Assembly: GCF_000750635.1 (NCBI RefSeq)
Contig: NZ_CCDM010000008.1
Coordinates: 80,001 to 144,000, forward strand
Reading direction: 5' to 3'
DNA length: 64,000 bases
DNA from: Oceanobacillus jeddahensis
GTDB lineage: Bacteria > Bacillota > Bacilli > Bacillales > Amphibacillaceae
Under the pieces are notes generated by a model. That model did not search any database. It was not told the DNA's origin and worked only from the letters and a program-made list of their open reading frames with translations. The position numbers were made by a program, and so were the translations under genes. Positions 1 to 8,631 of the stretch are shown here, piece after piece. How positions within the stretch are numbered: position 1 is the first letter of the stretch; each line of letters opens with the position of its first letter.

Positions 1-1143
1 GCGGTACTGGGATTTAGTGTATTTCTGACGACGACTACATGGTATGCAGTAACTGTAATGGGATCAGCAGGGTCGCTTGGTTTAATATTAATAGCTGCTA
101 CTGTACCGAGACTGATTATGATGACGTTTGGCGGGGTGCTGGCTGATAAATACAAAAAAACCACAATCATGTTTGTATCCAACCTGGTTCAGGGTTTTAT
201 ACTGCTCCTGCTGTTCATTCTGCTGCTTACAGATAATCTCAATTTAATATGGCTGTTAATATTATCCGGGTTGTTCGGTTCACTTGATGCATTTTTCGGT
301 CCGGCAAGTTCATCAATGATTCCAAAAGTAGTTGAGAGGTACCAACTGCAAAAAGCCAATGCATATTTTCAGGGTGTGGATCAGCTGGCGTTCATTGGAG
401 GCCCGATTATAGCAGGACTTGTTATGGAAGCCGGGAGTATAGAAATGAGTTATTTAGCATCAACCATATTAGTCCTCCTGTCAGCTGTATTTGTTTTTCC
501 GCCGCTTATTAAAGAAGAACAAGATCCGGATACCGGTAAGGCGACACCGGTTCAAAACTTCAAAGAAGGGTTCTCATATTTAAGAAAAAGCCGTTTCCTA
601 ATAGTTGGAATATTGGTTCTTATAACGATGAATTTCTTTGTATTCGGAGCATTATATATTGCAATCCCTATCATTGTTGAGCTGCTCGATGGCACTCCGA
701 TTAACCTCAGTATAATGGAATCAGCTCAAATGATAGGTATGCTGGCCAGCACTATGATACTGAGTTTTGTCAAGATAAACAGAAAAGGATTAGTTTCGGT
801 AATGGGGCTGTTTGGCACTCTGATTACTGCTTTACTATTCAGTCAGGTTTCAGATCTGATGGTTCTTACAGTGATTGTATTCTTTATCGGATTCGCAATG
901 TCATTTGTTTATATCCCATTTTTCACTGCGGCACAGGAGCAGACTGATAGCCGTTTAATGGGCAGGGTGATGAGTATAATATTTCTTGCAATGAACGGTT
1001 TCGATCCGCTTGCTTACGCTATGGTGAGTCTTCTTAATACGATGGGGATCAGTATCCAGGCAGTGATGTTCGCATTTTCGATTGTTGGATTAATTATCAC
1101 TTTATTTATTACAGTTAAAGCAAAAGACTATGTAAGAAATTAG
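1..1143 (+). CDS. MFS transporter, 5'-truncated by the window edge
   Basis: The reading frame is open from the first base of the window and ends in TAG. The real start therefore lies outside; the internal ATG at 58 is unlikely to be it, because the codons before it (AVLGFSVFLTTTTWY) already read like a transmembrane helix. About 380 residues are visible, with roughly ten hydrophobic segments. A GGVLADKYKKT loop is present, resembling the loop between helices 2 and 3 of major facilitator proteins. The pattern fits the drug or siderophore exporter branch (macrolide-efflux or EntS-like) better than a sugar porter, but the substrate cannot be told. It runs opposite to the ribosomal genes and is followed by its own terminator. 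Confidence 0.8.
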   Translation, partial: AVLGFSVFLTTTTWYAVTVMGSAGSLGLILIAATVPRLIMMTFGGVLADKYKKTTIMFVSNLVQGFILLLLFILLLTDNLNLIWLLILSGLFGSLDAFFGPASSSMIPKVVERYQLQKANAYFQGVDQLAFIGGPIIAGLVMEAGSIEMSYLASTILVLLSAVFVFPPLIKEEQDPDTGKATPVQNFKEGFSYLRKSRFLIVGILVLITMNFFVFGALYIAIPIIVELLDGTPINLSIMESAQMIGMLASTMILSFVKINRKGLVSVMGLFGTLITALLFSQVSDLMVLTVIVFFIGFAMSFVYIPFFTAAQEQTDSRLMGRVMSIIFLAMNGFDPLAYAMVSLLNTMGISIQAVMFAFSIVGLIITLFITVKAKDYVRN

Positions 1144-1156
1144 GATTATGAAGAAG

Positions 1157-1186
1157 CACTCCCCAATAATTATGGGGGTGTTTTTA
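1157..1186 (+). terminator. Rho-independent terminator after the MFS gene
   Basis: CACTCCC at 1157-1163 pairs with GGGGGTG at 1174-1180 (one G-T pair), followed by five T residues. It sits 13 bp after the MFS stop codon. Confidence 0.75.
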
Positions 1187-1642
1187 TGTTACAGAAGAAG
1201 ATGCTAAGGGTGTAAAAATCAATAGTCCATTAATTGAAAAATAAAATTATGCATATGATTCAAGTGTTAATAAAATAACAGAAAAACAGCACATAAGTTG
1301 ATTGATAATATTTTATTCTTAATTTTGCCATGTACTAAAAACTGTCCAAAAATATGAATTACTTATCAAAGCTACCATATTTCAAAATGTTTGTTATTGG
1401 TATAGTTAAACAGCTTAGCTTAGCTTATCTTTTCATAAAGGCAACTGGGCAGTGAAAAGTTTTAGTAGGAAAAATAACCATTTCTGGCGAAATGATTTCC
1501 TAGGGTGGAATGGCATGTGGCCGGCACTTAATTTAGAGAAGGATATACCTCATAATGAAATAAGTCAGTCATACACTCATATTGCTTTCTCATGCTGTTA
1601 TTCTTTATGGTGCTTGCGGTGTCATTTTTAACGATAAATTGC
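1187..1642. other. Intergenic stretch without a recognisable gene
   Basis: AT-rich DNA between the MFS terminator and the left end of the insertion sequence. I see no reading frame with a ribosome binding site and no recognisable protein fragment on either strand. Confidence 0.6.
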
Positions 1643-1664
1643 ATACTGGACAGTAAAAAGTTCT
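1643..1664 (+). repeat. Left terminal inverted repeat of the IS
   Basis: It begins ATACTGGACAGTA. It matches the reverse complement of 3247-3268 at 21 of 22 positions; the only difference is A here against G there at position 13 of the repeat. Confidence 0.85.
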
Positions 1665-1697
1665 GAACACTAAGAAGCCCAAGAATCGTCTTCAACA

Positions 1698-3122
1698 TCA
1701 GGTATTTCCTGCTTGGATTGAATTATTTGCGTTATGGATACATGCGGATTTTTCGCAAACATGAAAAAATAGCCGCTGTAAATAAGCCTTCACTGTAGCT
1801 TCGGAAACCACTGCTTTGGATGGTGTCCGCAAGTAGCGAAAGAATAGTGCTGGAACACGATGGGAATAACGAACAGAAATCAATGGTAATAGACCCATGG
1901 CAATACAGCTGCGAATCATGTACCCTTCGATGGCTTTGATGGTTAATCGGATGTTTTCCTGATCTTTGGTGTCCGTAACCTGTTCTAACGGATGGGCTCC
2001 TGCCTTTTTCAAATAACGATTTCGTTTTGGCATCGACTTACTCCAGAAATGATAACCAAAGCTATCGATGACCTGTTTCATTTCCCGGAAAGTAGATTCG
2101 ATTTTGAAACGATGTCCATACAGCTCGATGATATCTGTTGGTACAAGCGTCTGATCGGTGCTTACCAGAATAGCTGACCGATTACCATACCGGACTAAAA
2201 CAAAACGGAGTTCCTGATATAATCCCTGGCCCCACAAAAAATCAAGACAGAGGTATTGGACGTTTTCTTCCTTGCCATAGAGCATCACTTTTGCGGATTG
2301 AAACTGATCCGCACGAGATTGGAACAGCGTCATTAACTTGAGCGTTTTCCCTTTTTTGGGTGGTCATTCACGCCCTTTCTTTTTCACAGGAGGATGCTCA
2401 TATGCGACAGCATTCTTCTTGGCTTTGGTAACCAGGTGCATCTGCGGGTTTTCAGATTTTTGGAGCTGATTCAACCGCTTCAATGCAGGAACAGATAAGA
2501 AATAACGATCCAGGAGCAACAAGGCGTTGCCAAATACGCGTGCCGTATTAAATCCCTGTTCAATCATCTGAACGACATAGGATTCCAGCCGGGAAGGATT
2601 CTTCTGCTTATTCCAACCGAAAATGGTTTTGATGCCATCCTGCAAGTTGATGAATAGAGGCAAACAAAAGCCTTTCTGTGGGGTTCCCATCAAAATACCG
2701 ACAGCACCAAACAAATCCCCAAAAATATATAACGCTTTGGAGTTATTTTCAGATTCCTGATGAAGCTTTTTGACAGCAGGCATCCGCCTGGCTTCTTTAG
2801 CTTGTTTGACACCATCGCCGACAAGCACCACCTTCCCGTTGTAACGAATGAGAGGAGCTTTATTTTTAACAATTCGAAGCCATGTCTGTCGCAGAGACTT
2901 CAAGGACCATGCTTCGAAACGGAAAAATTGATGACATTTTTTATAGCATCGGACTGGCAGTGAAAGGGCACGCATCACCGAAGTAGTGACACCTAAGCGA
3001 TCCGGGCGCGGTATCAAACCTAAAATGATGATAACAAACCAACGAAAAGTAGCTTCTCGGGAAAAACAGGGACGAAATGTACGTAAGATAGAATCGATAT
3101 ATTTTAACATAGGTATGGTCAA
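1698..3122 (-). pseudogene. IS4-family transposase, interrupted by an in-frame TGA
   Basis: Two open stretches (2364-3122 and 1698-2333) lie in the same frame and are separated only by a TGA at 2364-2366. Read through, they form one DDE transposase of about 474 codons. The first aspartate lies in VLVGDGVKQ, the second in LLLLDRYFL, and the glutamate in the YREK motif of the second half. Around the stop the frame reads ...KKKGRE*PPKKGKTLKL. Related transposases tend to have a basic GR-rich linker here, so CGA (Arg) to TGA is the simplest lesion. Translation could begin at TTG 3122 or ATG 3110; neither has a good Shine-Dalgarno. The second part has no convincing start of its own. Confidence 0.85.
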
Positions 3123-3152
3123 TCGTCTGAAAATAGGGTAAACTATTCTTAT

Positions 3153-3229
3153 ATAGCCCTTTCAGCGATCTGATCTCCTTTCTGGCGGCAAACCTTAGGT
3201 TATCAGTATTATTCGATTGAAAGGGCTAT
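3153..3229 (-). repeat. 12-bp inverted repeat in the transposase leader
   Basis: ATAGCCCTTTCA at 3153-3164 and TGAAAGGGCTAT at 3218-3229 are perfect complements. They lie between the right terminal repeat and the transposase start. Several IS families use a leader hairpin formed only in read-through transcripts to hide the transposase start. That role is inferred here. Confidence 0.6.
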
Positions 3230-3246
3230 TCTTCCTGCAAAAATAG

Positions 3247-3268
3247 AGAACTTTTCACTGTCCAGTAT
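3247..3268 (-). repeat. Right terminal inverted repeat of the IS
   Basis: It is the complement of 1643-1664 with one mismatch and ends ...CTGTCCAGTAT. Confidence 0.85.
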
Positions 3269-3279
3269 TATAAAGAATC

Positions 3280-3316
3280 AAAAAAACAGCCTTCAAGTCG
3301 TAAAGACTCAAAGGCT
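3280..3316 (-). terminator. Rho-independent terminator on the minus strand, just outside the IS
   Basis: On the minus strand AGCCTT...AGTCTTTACGACT...AAGGCT folds into an imperfect hairpin followed by seven T residues. It would stop transcription arriving from the hypothetical gene at 3592-3912 before it enters the IS. Confidence 0.65.
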
Positions 3317-3591
3317 ATAAATTTATTTGTATTAACGTTCCTACAATTGAAAGAAATGTTTCCGCAGCATCAACTTAGGTTCTAAAATTAATGGCGAATT
3401 TATCGACTCACCGGATGTTCCATTTCCATCAGCTTTGGGCATAATTAGACTTTAATTACAAATGACGTCCTACATGCATTATTCAAACATTTTTAATGTG
3501 ATAGTTCCTGCTTTATTAATCAGCTTAATCACAGTATTTAACAAAAATAATAAAAGTTAATCGACAGTGAGCTATTCCTGGCTCCTTTCAA

Positions 3592-3912
3592 TTACCTGTC
3601 CTGTTCATCATTATAGTTTTTCTTATTTTTGTCCTTTTTATTACCGTGATCTGTTGTGCTTTTGTAAAGCTTCCCGGGTACTTCTGACGTTTTCCCGATA
3701 ATATCATTGGCCTTGCCGGCGGTACCCTTTAAAATTTTCCCTGAGGCATCAGTTGCTTTGCCAACAAGTCCTCCTTCACCTGAAATTGATTTGATAATTT
3801 TTCCGGACGTATCTACAGTGTGCCCAAATAAGTCATTAACTTCCTTAGAAGTCTTTTTAATCAAATTATCATCTTTTTTGTTTCTTTCGTTTTTGTCATT
3901 GCTCATTGACAT
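3592..3912 (-). CDS. Small hydrophilic hypothetical protein with an imperfect internal repeat
   Basis: It encodes about 106 residues and I do not recognise a named family. The ends are rich in Lys, Asn and Asp. The middle carries degenerate repeats: TSGKIIKSI, ASGKILKGT and VPGKLYKST, each preceded by a GK/GH-T segment. There is no signal peptide or membrane helix. A strong GGAGGGAGG precedes two possible starts, ATG at 3912 (MSMSND) and ATG at 3906; a TTG at 3924 would lie inside the Shine-Dalgarno. The composition resembles small stress or desiccation proteins of spore formers, but this is only an impression. It stands alone between the IS and the M20 peptidase gene. Confidence 0.65.
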   Translation of the reverse strand: MSMSNDKNERNKKDDNLIKKTSKEVNDLFGHTVDTSGKIIKSISGEGGLVGKATDASGKILKGTAGKANDIIGKTSEVPGKLYKSTTDHGNKKDKNKKNYNDEQDR

Positions 3913-4244
3913 TCCTCCCTCCAAGCCTGATTAGGCTTCTTTAGAGATGGTATGACATATAAGCTGAAAATATGACTTTTTAGGGAGATGAAAGCTTGGG
4001 TTCTTTCACATTGATTATTAAGTCGCTATCGTATATACACATCTTAACGATTATCGGCTTTCCATCCCCTAAATTTGGTTAGAAACCTTTACAATTACAA
4101 TTTACTAATCTTAAAAAATATAACTTAAACTCTAACCCCTTGCCACAATATCTTCCAAATAGAATCGGAAACTAACTGCTTTTAGGGCAGACTGTCCTTT
4201 AATCGATATTAGATGCAAAATGATCGTCTCGGTTTGGGCTTACT
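3913..4244. other. Intergenic region with a short palindrome
   Basis: On the minus strand AAGCCT-AATC-AGGCTT (about 3921-3936) immediately precedes the Shine-Dalgarno of the small hypothetical gene. It could be an operator or a leader hairpin. I see no sigma-B-type promoter and no gene in the rest. Confidence 0.45.
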
Positions 4245-5378
4245 TTATACACACTTATTTTTTACAATGGCAATGATTCCACTCGTAACCTCTTTAATTG
4301 CCTGTATTCCGACCTTTTCCTCATCCGTATGTGCATAAATCGAATTTCCTGGACCGAAATACAATGTATCGGTAGCATATTTTGCAAGCGTACCGCCTTC
4401 TCCCCAGCCTCCAAATACGTCAACTTTTAGTTTTCTATCCAGCTCTTTCTCAAGTATCGCCTTAAGTTGAATAAATTTCTCTGAACTGCTGTCTATTTCC
4501 ATCGGTGTGCAATCCACTAAGATGTCAGTTTGATAGCTGAATGCTGGACATGTCTCCTTTAGCCTTTTTGCTACAATATCAATTTCTTCTTGAAAATCAT
4601 TTATGGTTTCATTGGGCAAGTATCTTTTATCAATCACAATCCTGCAATTAGCTGGTACACTATTCGCCTGTATACCAGCCTCTATTACCCCAACATTCAT
4701 TTTCGCTTCCCCTAACAGCGGATGGGCATTTCCTTTGAATTTTTCCTCTGTATACTTCTTAAATGCCTGTATAAATGCAGATGCCATGTAAATTGCATTT
4801 TCACCGAGCTCAGGCATGCTGGAATGAGCTCTTTTACCAATAAACTCTACTTCTATCCAGGCATTACCCTTTTGCGCCACCATAAGATTTTGATTGGTTG
4901 GTTCCGAGATAATGCCTATATCACAGCTTGGCAATAAGCCTCTTTCAAAAGCGGATACGGTTTGCTGTGCGTATGTCTCTTCATCTGTAGAGTACATTAA
5001 GTAGACATCGCCTTTAACCTGATGGTCACAGGCATACTTAAATGCAGCATAATTGCTTGCACTTCCCGCCTTCATATCACATGACCCGCGCCCATATATT
5101 TCACCGTCTTTTTCAATTGGGTATAAGGGATCTTGGACCCCTTCTAACGATACGGTATCCAGATGCCCTTGCAATAATAAATGATACCCTTCTCCATTTT
5201 TATGATGTGCGACCAGATATGGGTTTTCCGTACGGCCATCTATCATGTGAACCTCTGCATTCGTTTCCTGCCTGATTTTATCGTACATAAACGCTATTAT
5301 TTTTTGCTTTCCTTCTATGGAAAAGGATTCTATGCGAATGAATTCCTTTGTCAATTCAACAGCTAAGTCCTCGTACAT
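4245..5378 (-). CDS. M20-family metallopeptidase (ArgE/DapE/ACY1 type)
   Basis: This is a 377-residue cytoplasmic zinc hydrolase of the deacetylase and peptidase family. The metal-site motifs are intact: GHLDTV (71-76), GRGSCDMKAG with the bridging Asp (96-105), the catalytic DEE (132-134), SEPT with a metal-binding Glu at about 159, and a C-terminal AHTDEE. The dimerisation-domain RAHSSMP sequence is at about 183-189. The ATG is preceded by AGGAGGAGATAAGG. It lies 42 bp downstream of the BCCT transporter pseudogene on the same strand, so it probably handled an imported N-acyl or dipeptide-like compound. The substrate cannot be read from sequence. It has no visible lesion although its neighbours have decayed. 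Confidence 0.85.
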   Translation of the reverse strand: MYEDLAVELTKEFIRIESFSIEGKQKIIAFMYDKIRQETNAEVHMIDGRTENPYLVAHHKNGEGYHLLLQGHLDTVSLEGVQDPLYPIEKDGEIYGRGSCDMKAGSASNYAAFKYACDHQVKGDVYLMYSTDEETYAQQTVSAFERGLLPSCDIGIISEPTNQNLMVAQKGNAWIEVEFIGKRAHSSMPELGENAIYMASAFIQAFKKYTEEKFKGNAHPLLGEAKMNVGVIEAGIQANSVPANCRIVIDKRYLPNETINDFQEEIDIVAKRLKETCPAFSYQTDILVDCTPMEIDSSSEKFIQLKAILEKELDRKLKVDVFGGWGEGGTLAKYATDTLYFGPGNSIYAHTDEEKVGIQAIKEVTSGIIAIVKNKCV

Positions 5379-5420
5379 CCTTATCTCCTCCTGCCATTTT
5401 AGATTACAGGTAACTGCATC

Positions 5421-6851
5421 TTATAATTTCAGCTTATTATTTTTGTAATCAGATTTAATAGCTTTTACCGCTGACCAAATCAGAATAATATTAACAAAAA
5501 ATAACGGTACTCCAAATAAGGAGGTCATCGATTGCATGATGCCTAATATATTAAGCTCGGCCACGGCATTTTCTAAATATAGTATAGTCACAGGCAATAC
5601 CATAAAAATACATCCTCATAGCACTTTGAACCATTTATTTGGTCCCTCATTTACTTGCAGATTTTTAGACGTAATCGTTGCAACAGGCATTGTTTTTAGT
5701 ACAGCAAGTGTAGCTGCATTATTGCCCTCTGTTACTGCAATCTCTGAGAAATTCGCTATATTATTTACTTCTAACAACCCCATACCGTAATTCCCTAATA
5801 TAGCAAAAGATATCCAGCAGGCTAACGGTAAACAGACAGTAACCCCTATCGCTATCCTTCCATAGGATATTCTTGCTACCCATAGGCCGACCGAAATGGA
5901 TAAGCTCAAATACCACGCCCAATAAAAGATTGTCCAGTTTTGAATAAATCCTGTTTGGGCAACTGCATCCGTGTAAAAACTCATCTTAACAAAGTTTGTA
6001 ATATTAGTACCAACAGCCATTACAAAATTATTTAATATAAATGATTTCGGCCCTGCCAGAAAAACAAATAAGAAAAACGCAAGCGCTAAATAGATATAAA
6101 ATTTCTGATTTTCGCCATACCTTTAGCAATTGATTTTGACGTAGCTGCAATAAAAAATGCACAGAACGCAAAAATAATGGTAACTCTTAATGTAAGTGTA
6201 TTTGCAAGGTTAAATACATCTGCAATAAGCTCTCCTATAACAGAAGTTCCCAACCCTACAGTTATTAACAAACCACCTACAAAACAAAATGCTACGACTC
6301 CATCAATGGTTAGCTTGAAAAAGGAATTTTTCGTCTTTTCTTTCCCCAGTACTTCCGAGCATGCTTCTGAAATTTTCATGGATTTACCCTTACGATTCCA
6401 AAGCATATATCCAATTGCTAACGATGCCGGCAAGTAAAATGCGGATGCTGAAAATCCCCAGTGGAACATCCCATATGCTTCCACAGATCTGGGTTCTATC
6501 CCAAATGGAGTGGATTCTACATAAAACATCCACTCTACAAAAAATAAGTATTCCTGCGGCTAATGCGGACGTAATAATCATTGATATCCAAGTAAAACCT
6601 TTATAATGAGGGTTAGCATCTTCTCCGCCTAATCGGATATTTCCGTATTTTAAAATTATTATAAATATAACAAATATCGTACATGCAAATCCTATTAACA
6701 AAAATGCCCATGCAAAATCTGTTGTCATCATATTAAAAAAACCATTAATCATATTAGATGCTTTATCAGGCCAGAATGCAATTGGCACAACAACACTCAT
6801 TAACAAGATAATGGTTAAAGCTATTAATTTAGTATCTACCTTTTTACTCAA
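5421..6851 (-). pseudogene. BCCT-family (betaine/carnitine/choline) transporter, decayed
   Basis: Four consecutive fragments match successive parts of a BCCT transporter. The N-terminal helices are at 6390-6851, HWGFSASAFYLPASLAIGY and following at 6086-6529, WTIFYWAWYLSLSISVG and WVARISYGR at 5616-6020, and the C-terminal helices at 5421-5603. A +1 shift in a T-run near 6537-6542 splits GILIF from VEWMFYVES. A second indel in an A-run near 6112 follows KGMAK. A TGA at 5613-5615 replaces the Trp expected in FKVLWGCIF. The helix region that usually follows KTMP is missing. BCCT proteins import zwitterionic osmolytes with Na+ or H+; this copy cannot. The start is TTG 6851 behind GGGGA. Confidence 0.85.
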
Positions 6852-6916
6852 AAGTTAATTCCCCATGTTTTTCTCATGTTGTAAAAACGACTAATCCTAT
6901 AAGATGCACGTTTCCC

Positions 6917-6928
6917 GTAAACGTTTAC
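6917..6928. promoter_or_regulatory. Perfect palindrome resembling a CcpA (cre) site
   Basis: GTAAACGTTTAC is a perfect 12-bp palindrome. It matches 12 of 14 positions of the cre consensus TGWAANCGNTNWCA, with only the outermost bases differing. It lies 66 bp upstream of the BCCT start, so catabolite control of the former transporter-peptidase unit is plausible. Confidence 0.5.
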
Positions 6929-6939
6929 TAATCAAAACT

Positions 6940-7305
6940 TCAAAACAAAGGACCGATAGAAGCCACTATTAAAGGAGTGGGACGATTCGATTGATGTACC
7001 GTGTTTTGTAGATACCCTTCCCGAGCATCTATCGCAACTTGAACAGATTTTTGTATTAGTTCAATTGCTTTTTGTTCGGTCATGCCACACTCAATGAATC
7101 CTTTTCGCTTGATAACTTACAGTTATTGCACAATCAGCTCCCGCCTCAAAATATGCCATATGTACATTCTTGATAAGATCCGGATTTTCCAATAATACTT
7201 TGGCTAACCATAAATTATCATTTCAGTTACAACATATTCTTCTAACTCTGTGGTCATTGCTCCATCAGGCGCCATGACTGGAAATTCAGATAATACTGGA
7301 TTCAT
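6940..7305 (-). pseudogene. mmuM: Homocysteine S-methyltransferase (MmuM/YbgG-like), N-terminal fragment with frameshifts
   Basis: Three frames together encode the N-terminal part of a homocysteine S-methyltransferase. The first gives MNPVLSEFPVMAPDGAMTTELE. After a shift comes LWLAKVLLENPDLIKNVHM then AYFEAGADCAITVSYQ. After a second shift come GFIECGMTEQKAIELI and RPTPLIVASIGP. These follow the B. subtilis YbgG order (LDGAMATELER, GADCAITASYQS, IIAASIGP). The Cys-rich zinc-binding C-terminus is absent; the frame ends right after SIGP. The intact enzyme would transfer a methyl group from S-methylmethionine to homocysteine. Its position in front of the BCCT pseudogene suggests the pair once took up and used a methylated sulfonium compound. 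Confidence 0.8.
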
Positions 7306-7492
7306 TTACTTATTTTCTCCACTCAATAAAGTCTTGCTTTAAAAATTTACTTAGCACATCAATGAATAAAAGCAAGAAAGTTAATCTCCCTCTTTACTAA
7401 AATCATTACAAGATATTAAAATTTTTTAAAGCATTGCCTCCATATGTATCAAGCAGCCCAACAACGACTTACGTTTTTCAGCTGATTTTATA

Positions 7493-7530
7493 TAAAAACG
7501 CCCATTTGGAGGAATTATCCAAATGGGCGT
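7493..7530 (-). terminator. Terminator of the rplM-rpsI operon
   Basis: ACGCCCATTTGG (7498-7509) pairs perfectly with CCAAATGGGCGT (7519-7530). On the minus strand the stem is followed by GTTTTTATA. It lies 20 bp past the rpsI stop. Confidence 0.85.
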
Positions 7531-7550
7531 AACCCTTGATATAAATGGTA

Positions 7551-7949
7551 TTAACGCTTCGAGAACTGAGGAGCACGACGAGCTTTCTTAAGACCGTATT
7601 TATAACGCTCTTTCGCTCTAGAATCACGTGTAAGAAATCCTTCAGTTTTTAATGAAGCACGATACTCTGGATCTGCTTGTAATAGTGCACGTGCGATTCC
7701 ATGACGGATTGCACCTGCTTGACCAGTGAATCCTCCGCCATGTACATTAACAAGAACATCATAAGTTCCTTGAGTTTCTGTAGTAGCAAGCGGCTGGTTC
7801 AAGATTAATAGTTGGGTTTCATATGGAAAATAGTCTCTAGCATCGCGACCATTGATTGTAACATTTCCTGTACCTGGTACTAGACGTACGCGGGCAGTTG
7901 ACTTTTTACGGCGACCTGTGCCGTAGTATTGTACTTGTGCCAAATTCAT
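7551..7949 (-). CDS. rpsI: 30S ribosomal protein S9
   Basis: 132 residues, the usual bacterial length. The C-terminal tail ending SKR is the conserved basic extension that reaches the P-site tRNA. GTGRRKKSTARVRL near the N-terminus and GGGFTGQAGAIRHGIARAL in the centre are family hallmarks. The start follows GGGAGG by 5 bases. It is 14 bp downstream of rplM, forming the usual L13-S9 pair, and a strong terminator follows. Confidence 0.97.
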   Translation of the reverse strand: MNLAQVQYYGTGRRKKSTARVRLVPGTGNVTINGRDARDYFPYETQLLILNQPLATTETQGTYDVLVNVHGGGFTGQAGAIRHGIARALLQADPEYRASLKTEGFLTRDSRAKERYKYGLKKARRAPQFSKR

Positions 7950-7963
7950 TTACCTCCCTTTAA

Positions 7964-8401
7964 TTATCCGCGAAGTTCGTAAACTTCTGGTTTTTGAGCT
8001 TGATGGCTATGCTCAGCGCCTCTATATACATACAATTTCTTTTTCATTTTACGACCTAAAGGTCCTTTTGGAAGCATCCCTTTAATTGCAACTTCAAGCA
8101 TTTCTTCAGGATACTTTGTACGCATTTCGTATGCGTTACGAGATCTTAATCCACCTGGATAATTGGAATGATTATAGTACATTTTGTCATTGATCTTGTT
8201 TCCAGATAGTTCAATTTTGTCTGCATTGATGATAATTACATAATCACCAGTGTCTGCATGTGGTGTGTACGTAGGTTTATGTTTACCACGTAAGATAGAA
8301 GCTACTTCGCTTGCTAAACGTCCTAAACGTTGCCCTTCCGCATCCACAACTAGCCATTTGCGTTCAATATTTGCTTCATTTGCCATGAAAGTTGTGCGCA
8401 T
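7964..8401 (-). CDS. rplM: 50S ribosomal protein L13
   Basis: 145 residues from MRTTFMANEANIERKW, the start that aligns with Bacillus L13. An in-frame codon nine residues upstream lies before the GGAGGG Shine-Dalgarno and is rejected. L13 is an early-assembling protein at the 5' end of 23S rRNA. KHKPTYTPHADTGDYV and GMLPKGPLGR are characteristic. It is cotranscribed with rpsI from the promoter at 8515-8543, behind a leader of about 107 nt. Confidence 0.97.
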   Translation of the reverse strand: MRTTFMANEANIERKWLVVDAEGQRLGRLASEVASILRGKHKPTYTPHADTGDYVIIINADKIELSGNKINDKMYYNHSNYPGGLRSRNAYEMRTKYPEEMLEVAIKGMLPKGPLGRKMKKKLYVYRGAEHSHQAQKPEVYELRG

Positions 8402-8508
8402 GATTTTTTCCCTCCATATATCAATCATTCTTTATTATTCGTAATCATATTTTTATTCTCAACACAATTAGTTTCCGGGGCTAATCATGGTTTAGAAATA
8501 AAATGCCA
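8402..8508 (-). promoter_or_regulatory. 5' leader of rplM, probable L13 leader RNA
   Basis: Between the promoter and rplM the minus strand contains TTAG-CCCCGGAAA-CTAA followed by TTGTGTTGAGA. This small conserved-looking hairpin resembles the L13 leader described upstream of rplM in Firmicutes, which is thought to bind L13 for autoregulation. The assignment rests on position and partial recall of the motif. Confidence 0.45.
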
Positions 8509-8514
8509 TATATC

Positions 8515-8543
8515 ATCTTATACCTTTTACAAACAAAAGTCAA
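8515..8543 (-). promoter_or_regulatory. Sigma-A promoter of rplM-rpsI
   Basis: On the minus strand: -35 TTGACT (8538-8543), 17-bp spacer, -10 TAAGAT (8515-8520). Confidence 0.75.
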
Positions 8544-8631
8544 GCCCAGTATGAAAGTAATTGAAAAATTATTTTTGTTTTACATAGACCATTAAAAATA
8601 AAATTAAATTATTAAGCTGTCTCATCTTGAA

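Larger units (their letters stand above)
1643..3268 (-). mobile_element. IS4-family insertion sequence, 1.63 kb
   Basis: The element is bounded by 22-bp terminal inverted repeats that differ at one base. It contains one transposase frame on the minus strand. The transposase carries the Y-(2)-R-(3)-E-(6)-K signature typical of IS4-family enzymes (Y, R, E and K within YGHRFKIESTFREMK). No target-site duplication is obvious in the flanks (...ATTGC / TATAAAG...), so the insertion may be old or a flank may have been rearranged. The transposase has an in-frame stop, so this copy is probably inactive by itself. Confidence 0.85.

Noticed and set aside
1998..2333. Second half of the transposase as an independent gene
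   Set aside because: It is in frame with the first half, has no Shine-Dalgarno and lacks the first two catalytic aspartates.
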